Below, piece after piece: positions 6,137 through 8,982 of a stretch of 8,982 nt of DNA. This stretch comes from Dehalococcoidia bacterium (GTDB lineage: Bacteria; Chloroflexota; Dehalococcoidia; GIF9; UBA5629). The stretch covers positions 1-8,982 of the forward strand of contig JBAZEK010000018.1 of NCBI GenBank assembly GCA_041653995.1, given 5' to 3'. A program made the position numbers and the translations under genes. The notes beneath the pieces are model-generated. The model searched no databases and was not told the DNA's origin. It worked only from the letters and a program-made list of their open reading frames with translations. Within the stretch, counting starts at the first letter, position 1. Each line of letters opens with the position of its first letter.

Positions 6137-6480
6137 TAAGAAGTTACCCCATCGTGGCAAAACCTCCCACCGGGCAGATGATAAGGGCATACTTATTGAG
6201 CCTTGGCCCTGGTAAGGACTATGTGTACAGCATCTACAAGCACGTCCGCGCCGAGTGCGAGGTCAATGGGTGGAGGCCCCCGAGCGCTAAAGCAATCACC
6301 AACTACATGTCCACCCTGAAGCGCCTGGGCCTGGTGCTCTCCGTGAACACCGAGGAAGCGCCGGAGCTTACCGGGCGCATCAAGTTCAGGAGCTACTATC
6401 GCATCAATCCCGCAAAGGTCGCGGACCCTGGATGGGGCAATGCATACAAAGCGGCCTACCCCCTGGCATATTTAAAATAA
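6133..6480 (+). CDS. Winged-helix DNA-binding protein
   Basis: This is a 115-aa protein from GTG 6133, overlapping the preceding stop (GTGA). Residues about 14-72 form a winged-helix: helix MIRAYLLSLGP, helix VYSIYKHVRAECEVNGW, recognition-like helix SAKAITNYMSTLKRLGLV. Hydrophobic strands then form the wing (VLSVNT; IKFRSYYRINP). The tail is aromatic (WGNAYKAAYPLAYLK). It probably binds DNA as a transcription regulator or recombination accessory protein, given the recombinase two genes upstream. Similar small winged-helix proteins are common in archaeal viruses and plasmids. It has no enzymatic motif. ATG 6178 is an alternative, but would remove part of the first helix. It is the last gene of the plus arm. 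Confidence 0.72.
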   Translation: MIRSYPIVAKPPTGQMIRAYLLSLGPGKDYVYSIYKHVRAECEVNGWRPPSAKAITNYMSTLKRLGLVLSVNTEEAPELTGRIKFRSYYRINPAKVADPGWGNAYKAAYPLAYLK

Positions 6481-6482
6481 CT

Positions 6483-6545
6483 CTCCTGGCCCTTAGAATC
6501 GTCCACGAGGGGGTCGGAGGACGAGGAGGAGAGGGGGGCCAGGAG
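6483..6545. terminator. Nested hairpin between convergent genes
   Basis: CTCCTGGCCC (6483-6492) pairs exactly with GGGCCAGGAG (6536-6545). Inside it TCGTCC (6499-6504) pairs exactly with GGACGA (6519-6524). It fills the 70-bp gap between the plus-strand stop at 6480 and the minus-strand stop at 6551, and would form in RNA from either side. A bidirectional terminator or 3'-end stabiliser is the likely role. No T-tract is attached, which is unlike normal archaeal termination. Confidence 0.5.
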
Positions 6546-6550
6546 CATGG

Positions 6551-6742
6551 TCAGCGTAATTTCTTCCAAGCGTAGTACACGAGGTACAGAGCACCGAAGG
6601 ACGCAAGGAGGACGATGCCCAATGGAACGGCCTCTCCCACTCCTGGAGACGCCGTTCTGGCCTCCCAGCCTTCGACCCTATTGGTGAGCTGGATATAGTC
6701 CTCGTCCACACCTGCACCAGGTCCATACAGTCCTGTATCCAT
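6551..6742 (-). CDS. Small tail-anchored membrane protein (YGP type)
   Basis: This is a 63-aa protein from ATG 6742. A hydrophilic N-terminal part (MDTGLYGPGAGVDEDY) is followed at residues about 39-58 by one span (VPLGIVLLASFGALYLVYYAW) and the basic tail KKLR. By the positive-inside rule the C-terminus is inside. It resembles the 71-aa protein at 8274-8059 in plan: a YGP motif, a short linker, a single C-terminal span and an Arg/Lys tail. A TATA-like AGTATATC about 38 bp upstream and the shortened leader motif GGTATTCC (6744-6751) precede it. It ends the minus arm. Small single-span proteins like this are common virion or envelope components, but the function here is unknown. Confidence 0.7.
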   Translation of the reverse strand: MDTGLYGPGAGVDEDYIQLTNRVEGWEARTASPGVGEAVPLGIVLLASFGALYLVYYAWKKLR

Positions 6743-6743
6743 C

Positions 6744-6751
6744 GGAATACC
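6744..6751 (-). promoter_or_regulatory. Leader motif variant GGTATTCC
   Basis: GAGGTATTCCG runs straight into ATG 6742 on the minus strand. This 8-base form is one base shorter than GGTATATCC. It differs from the anti-SD complement GGTGATCC at only two central bases. Confidence 0.5.
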
Positions 6752-6934
6752 TCAGCCATGTATGGCCGGAGGAAGAGATATACTTGGCGCTCTCGACCTA
6801 ATCCTTATGTAGAATATGCGGGAATGCCTGCACGTCTCCTTGTCCAGCGACAGCTTGTGCCTGCACGGTAGATAGCACGGCCCCTGGTCCTTTACACAGG
6901 TACGGCATTGCCTCCATTGCGGTGGCTGGAACAC
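6752..6934 (-). CDS. 60-aa Cys-rich protein, possible zinc ribbon
   Basis: This is a 60-aa protein from GTG 6934. The frame stays open far upstream across the neighbouring gene, but that part is not protein-like. The leader motif GGTACATCC abuts GTG 6934 exactly as in five other genes, which sets the start. Residues C10 and C13 (CRTC), C20, C24 (CYLPC), H26, C35 and H37 (CRH) are well placed for one or two metal ions. The C-terminal part is basic and ends in a Pro-rich tail. Its stop lies 9 nt before ATG 6742, and its coding end contains that gene's TATA-like box. A small zinc-binding regulator or nucleic-acid binder is plausible. No family recognised. Confidence 0.55.
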   Translation of the reverse strand: MFQPPQWRQCRTCVKDQGPCYLPCRHKLSLDKETCRHSRIFYIRIRSRAPSISLPPAIHG

Positions 6935-6943
6935 GGATGTACC
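6935..6943 (-). promoter_or_regulatory. Leader motif GGTACATCC before a GTG start
   Basis: GAGGTACATCC on the minus strand ends immediately before GTG 6934. One base differs from the GGTATATCC consensus. It identifies a start that ordinary gene calling would place elsewhere. Confidence 0.5.
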
Positions 6944-7011
6944 TCGTTGCCCTAATATGGCGTCTGAGAGCTTAGTAGTGGTGACGATGGACCAGAACGA
7001 CCATTGACGTA

Positions 7012-7022
7012 ATAAAAAAATA
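7012..7022 (-). terminator. T-tract terminator
   Basis: Eight bases after the TAA of the Ig-like gene, the minus strand has a run of seven T (7020-7014) inside a longer T-rich stretch. This is a typical archaeal termination signal. It would separate that gene from the Cys-rich gene downstream. Confidence 0.5.
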
Positions 7023-7029
7023 AGAGGTC

Positions 7030-7482
7030 TTAAGTGGGTTCTATCCCGCTCAAGAGCGTTACTTTTATGGGCACAGTGTCGCCCGGTCTGGGATTCTGGT
7101 TCAACACCTCGATGGTCATGTAGGTGGGTCCAGGCTCCCTGCATACGACCGAGAACTGCTTGGAACAGGGCTTGTTGTCGGCATCACCGGCATAGGATAA
7201 GGCGACCGCATATGTTCCAACCAGGTCAGCGATAAAATCTATGCTGCCCGCTCCGTTCTCATCGGTGATTATGTCCGACACATGTATCGACCCATTGGGG
7301 TCGGTTATGTCGGCCTTGATGTTCTTTCCTTGTAGTCCGCTCATCTTCTTCAGCTCCACCAGATAGACGTCGACATTGATGGTCTCACCCAGGGCAACGG
7401 ACCGTGGGTATGTGAGATACATACCTGTCTTCTTCCTCCAAAAATAAAGGAAATAGTACCACATGAGAGACCCCAATGTCAA
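7030..7482 (-). CDS. N-anchored Ig-like protein with truncated second domain
   Basis: This is a 150-aa protein from TTG 7482; ATG 7464 is an alternative that a TATA-like TTATCTTT at about 7496-7502 would favour. The longer form gives a better membrane segment (LTLGSLMWYYFLYFW, then RKK). Residues about 22-112 form an Ig-like domain: SVALGETINVDVYLV, TDENGAGSIDF, GTYAVALSYAG. A second domain begins at about 119 (GPTYMTIEVLNQNPRPGDTVPIKVTLL) but stops after 32 residues at IEPT. The start of that second domain aligns with the start of the domain in the 3022 gene (GPSLTIQ, GDTVNIDIVL), so the protein looks cut short. No coding sequence resumes after the stop. No catalytic residues are seen. A surface or virion role is inferred from the anchor and fold. 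Confidence 0.72.
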   Translation of the reverse strand: MTLGSLMWYYFLYFWRKKTGMYLTYPRSVALGETINVDVYLVELKKMSGLQGKNIKADITDPNGSIHVSDIITDENGAGSIDFIADLVGTYAVALSYAGDADNKPCSKQFSVVCREPGPTYMTIEVLNQNPRPGDTVPIKVTLLSGIEPT

Positions 7483-7533
7483 CCGCTTGCTGAGAAAGAT
7501 AACGGGTCATTCCCTATGTAATGCTTATCGTGC

Positions 7534-7743
7534 CTACTTTTTACACACCTGACGCAAGGCCCTTTTGACCACGCCCCCGTGGACCTTCTCCTGATTGGCA
7601 ATGGCATTGAATTTCCCACCTAAGCCGCGATACCCAGCCCTATCCAGCTCCACAGCCAGCTTGCGATACATGGCCACGCCCTCGGCCTCGTCCTTGGCAG
7701 CTCTTCTGAGAATGGTACAGGCCTTGGACCTGGAGTTGGTCAT
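7534..7743 (-). CDS. Half-rubrerythrin / ferritin-like protein
   Basis: This is a 69-aa all-helical protein from ATG 7743, overlapping the upstream stop by 4 nt (ATGA), so it is co-translated with the 104-aa gene before it. It matches the first helix pair of rubrerythrin. Glu19 and Tyr26 lie in AAKDEAEGVAMYRKLAVEL, and Glu52 and His55 in FNAIANQEKVHGGVV. The Glu19-Glu52-His55 spacing equals that of Glu20-Glu53-His56 in rubrerythrin. The second helix pair of a full ferritin-like bundle, with its Glu residues, is absent. A dimer could complete a di-metal site, as in encapsulated ferritins. It lacks the rubredoxin domain. It might detoxify peroxide or bind iron. Whether metal binding survives with only these ligands is not certain. 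Confidence 0.65.
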   Translation of the reverse strand: MTNSRSKACTILRRAAKDEAEGVAMYRKLAVELDRAGYRGLGGKFNAIANQEKVHGGVVKRALRQVCKK

Positions 7744-8054
7744 CGTTTCACATTCCCAACCTTGTATCCCAAATCTTTCAAGAAGTCCAGGACATTCTCT
7801 GCCCTCTCAGTGTTTGTAATTGGATAGTTCACTGCCATGCCCCTTTCGTTCCATGCCATATTGATTTCAATATCCATCTTCTCATCGGCTACACCGAACC
7901 TAAGAGCACTGCGATACTTACCATGGGTCTCTCCAGTCTGGCTGAACTCAATGGTCGAGCGCTTCTTTCCTTTAGAGATTTGACAGTCGACGTCATACCC
8001 CATCATCAAGGCCTCTTCGATGCCAGTGAGACAGCTTTTATGTTTTTTTACCAT
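7740..8054 (-). CDS. Unrecognised 104-aa soluble protein
   Basis: The start is ATG 8054, because AGGAGATGA (about 8059-8067) lies 4 nt upstream. The frame extends back to 8162, but that part overlaps the preceding gene and reads as its shadow. The protein (MVKKHKSCLTGIEEAL) has a short helix, then alternating beta-like segments (VDCQISKGKKRSTIEFS; YRSALRFGV; KMDIEINMAW; GMAVNYPI) and a final helix (TERAENVLDFLKDLGY), a small alpha/beta plan. There is no membrane span, signal or recognised motif. It is spaced 4 nt from the upstream small membrane protein gene and overlaps the half-rubrerythrin gene, so it belongs to that operon. Function unknown. Confidence 0.72.
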   Translation of the reverse strand: MVKKHKSCLTGIEEALMMGYDVDCQISKGKKRSTIEFSQTGETHGKYRSALRFGVADEKMDIEINMAWNERGMAVNYPITNTERAENVLDFLKDLGYKVGNVKR

Positions 8055-8058
8055 ATGC

Positions 8059-8274
8059 TCATCTCCTTCTGCCCCCCAGCCCGAACCTGGCGAAGAGGAT
8101 GGTGCCCAACAATACACCGGCGATGACCGCGACCGTCCCCGGAGATAGGCCTTCACTCCCAACTTCTACACTGGGTGGGGGCCAGGTCTTGGATGGGATG
8201 GGTCCATACACACCGTATCTATCAACCTCGTACTGAGCATAGACTCCCTGGGGGGCGCATGTTTGGCAGGCCAT
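8059..8274 (-). CDS. Small tail-anchored membrane protein (YGP type)
   Basis: This is a 71-aa protein from ATG 8274. The N-terminus has CQTC (Cys3, Cys6), then YEVDRYGVYGPIPSKTWPPP, a short linker, one span at about 46-64 (GTVAVIAGVLLGTILFARF) and a GGRRR tail. It has the same plan as the 63-aa protein at 6742-6551, including the YGP tripeptide and basic C-terminus, so the two are probably distant paralogues. The exact leader motif GGTATATCC abuts the ATG. TATA-like candidates lie about 28 bp (CTTTTATTT) and 38 bp (CTTTAAGC) upstream. Its stop overlaps the ribosome binding site of the next gene. An envelope or virion membrane protein is the likeliest role. Confidence 0.68.
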   Translation of the reverse strand: MACQTCAPQGVYAQYEVDRYGVYGPIPSKTWPPPSVEVGSEGLSPGTVAVIAGVLLGTILFARFGLGGRRR

Positions 8275-8283
8275 GGATATACC
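8275..8283 (-). promoter_or_regulatory. Leader motif GGTATATCC
   Basis: Exact GGTATATCC immediately before ATG 8274 on the minus strand. It is identical to the copies at 2246 and 3463 on the opposite arm. Confidence 0.6.
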
Positions 8284-8295
8284 ACTAAGGTGTAT

Positions 8296-8306
8296 GGAAA
8301 TAAAAG
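8296..8306 (-). promoter_or_regulatory. TATA-like / T-rich element CTTTTATTTCC
   Basis: It is centred about 27 bp before ATG 8274 on the minus strand. It is also the T-rich stretch just after the stop of the beta-helix gene, so it may end that transcript, start the next one, or both. Confidence 0.35.
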
Positions 8307-8325
8307 AGCTTAAAGTGTTTGATGC

Positions 8326-8982
8326 TCAGGGCGAGAACCCGTCACCATTGAGGGAGTAGCTGGAGAATGTGGAGCAGCTATTGCCGGAGTCCTGCCCTGT
8401 GGGAGCGCTTCTGGAGTATGTGATGCAGCCGCTCTTGACGTCATCGTTGATGTTGTTGGTGACCGAATTGCCGGTCGTGGTGGCATCGGCAAGCACTATG
8501 CCCCAACCCATCCCAGTCTCCACCAGGTTGTTGGTGATGGTGTTCCCCGTGGAGGCAACCGCAGTACCGCTAGACACGACCCCGCCATAGGGATATTGCT
8601 GTAAGCCCACGTTCCAGGGGTCCTTCGCCCCTCCAGCGTCATAATATTGTCTCGCAGGTGTCGCCAGATAATTGTTGCGGATTATGGAGTTCTGCCCTGG
8701 CTCGAAGTCCACAGTGTGCATGGAGCAGCGGTGGATGATGCAGTTCTCCACTAGCATCTTACCCCGGCCATAGCTGCCCGTGGTCCTCATGCCTCCATTG
8801 GCCATGGCCACGCCGTTGCCCCACCCGTACTTGCCGGTCTCATAGAGCAGGCCGATGTTCGCAATCACGCAGTTCCTGACCGTGGCATGATAAATGGTCC
8901 CGCTAGGCGTCGTGGTCGCAGCACAGTACACGCCCGCTTTTCCAAAGTTATGGATGTAGCAGTGCTCGATGAACACGTTGGT
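8326..8982 (-). CDS. Right-handed parallel beta-helix protein, 3' part
   Basis: The C-terminal 218 residues are visible and the frame is open to the right edge, so the start is outside the window (GTG 8976 is only an internal codon). The repeating pattern of short strands with N/G turns is typical of parallel beta-helices of the pectate-lyase / NosD / tailspike type: VFIEHCYIHNFGKAGVY, VRNCVIANIG, VENCIIHRCSMHTVDF, IIRNNYLA, ITNNLVETG, VTNNINDDV. About seven rungs can be counted. It ends in a Ser/Gly-rich tail without a membrane anchor. Such proteins bind or cleave surface polysaccharides, often as viral tailspikes or secreted lyases. No catalytic residues can be assigned. With the GH5-like gene it makes a second potential glycan-acting protein here. 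Confidence 0.75.
   Translation of the reverse strand, partial: TNVFIEHCYIHNFGKAGVYCAATTTPSGTIYHATVRNCVIANIGLLYETGKYGWGNGVAMANGGMRTTGSYGRGKMLVENCIIHRCSMHTVDFEPGQNSIIRNNYLATPARQYYDAGGAKDPWNVGLQQYPYGGVVSSGTAVASTGNTITNNLVETGMGWGIVLADATTTGNSVTNNINDDVKSGCITYSRSAPTGQDSGNSCSTFSSYSLNGDGFSP

Noticed and set aside
6935..7144. Upstream extension of the Cys-rich gene across the Ig-like gene
   Set aside because: It overlaps the better-supported Ig-like coding region and the T-tract terminator, and the leader motif marks GTG 6934.
8055..8162. Upstream extension of the 104-aa gene to GTG/ATG 8162
   Set aside because: It overlaps the tail-anchored protein gene in another frame, reads as Ser/Pro/Gly-rich shadow sequence, and a strong ribosome site precedes ATG 8054.
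1..8982. CRISPR array, insertion sequence, rRNA or tRNA
   Set aside because: No regularly spaced direct repeats, transposase motifs, terminal inverted repeats or conserved RNA-gene sequences were seen.

Overview
The window looks archaeal, most likely from an uncultured, moderately GC-rich member of the Thermoplasmatota. The reasons are TATA-like boxes about 26 bp or about 38 bp upstream of start codons, frequent GTG/TTG starts, heavy AGG/AGA use for arginine, T-tract terminators, an archaeal XerA-like tyrosine recombinase, and many small single-span membrane proteins. This placement is an inference from style. No rRNA, tRNA or ribosomal protein is present to fix it. The gene content (recombinase, winged helix, small Cys-rich basic proteins, virion-like or surface-like anchored proteins, parallel beta-helix) suggests a provirus, integrated element or plasmid rather than core chromosome.

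Layout. Positions 1-433 hold the 5' part of an unrecognised minus-strand gene running off the left edge. Positions 434-966 are a gene-free divergent region of about 530 bp. It has a near-perfect 21-bp AT-rich palindrome, several nested dyads and seven copies of the pentamer ATGCT/AGCAT, and is a candidate origin or control region. Positions 967-6480 form a plus-strand arm: Ig-like protein with a C-terminal anchor; HhH-type DNA glycosylase (probable CTG start); N-anchored transglutaminase-fold protein lacking the catalytic Cys; N-anchored Ig-like protein; GH5-like glycosidase with a C-terminal anchor; tyrosine recombinase; small Cys/Lys-rich protein; winged-helix protein. Positions 8982-6551 form a minus-strand arm: parallel beta-helix protein (5' end outside the window); small tail-anchored protein; unknown soluble protein; half-rubrerythrin; N-anchored Ig-like protein with a truncated second domain; 60-aa Cys-rich protein; small tail-anchored protein. 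The arms converge at 6481-6550 on a nested hairpin that probably ends transcription from both sides.

How it may work together. Seven of the predicted proteins carry one membrane span followed directly by basic residues, with no cleavable signal peptide. They bear Ig-like, glycosidase or transglutaminase-like domains, which fits a set of envelope or virion surface proteins or host-surface modifiers. Six genes share a 5' leader built around GGTATATCC (with variants) placed 0-1 nt before the start codon. The set includes both arms and one CTG and one GTG start, so the two arms appear to share a translation or expression signal. That leader motif is the most distinctive observation in the window.
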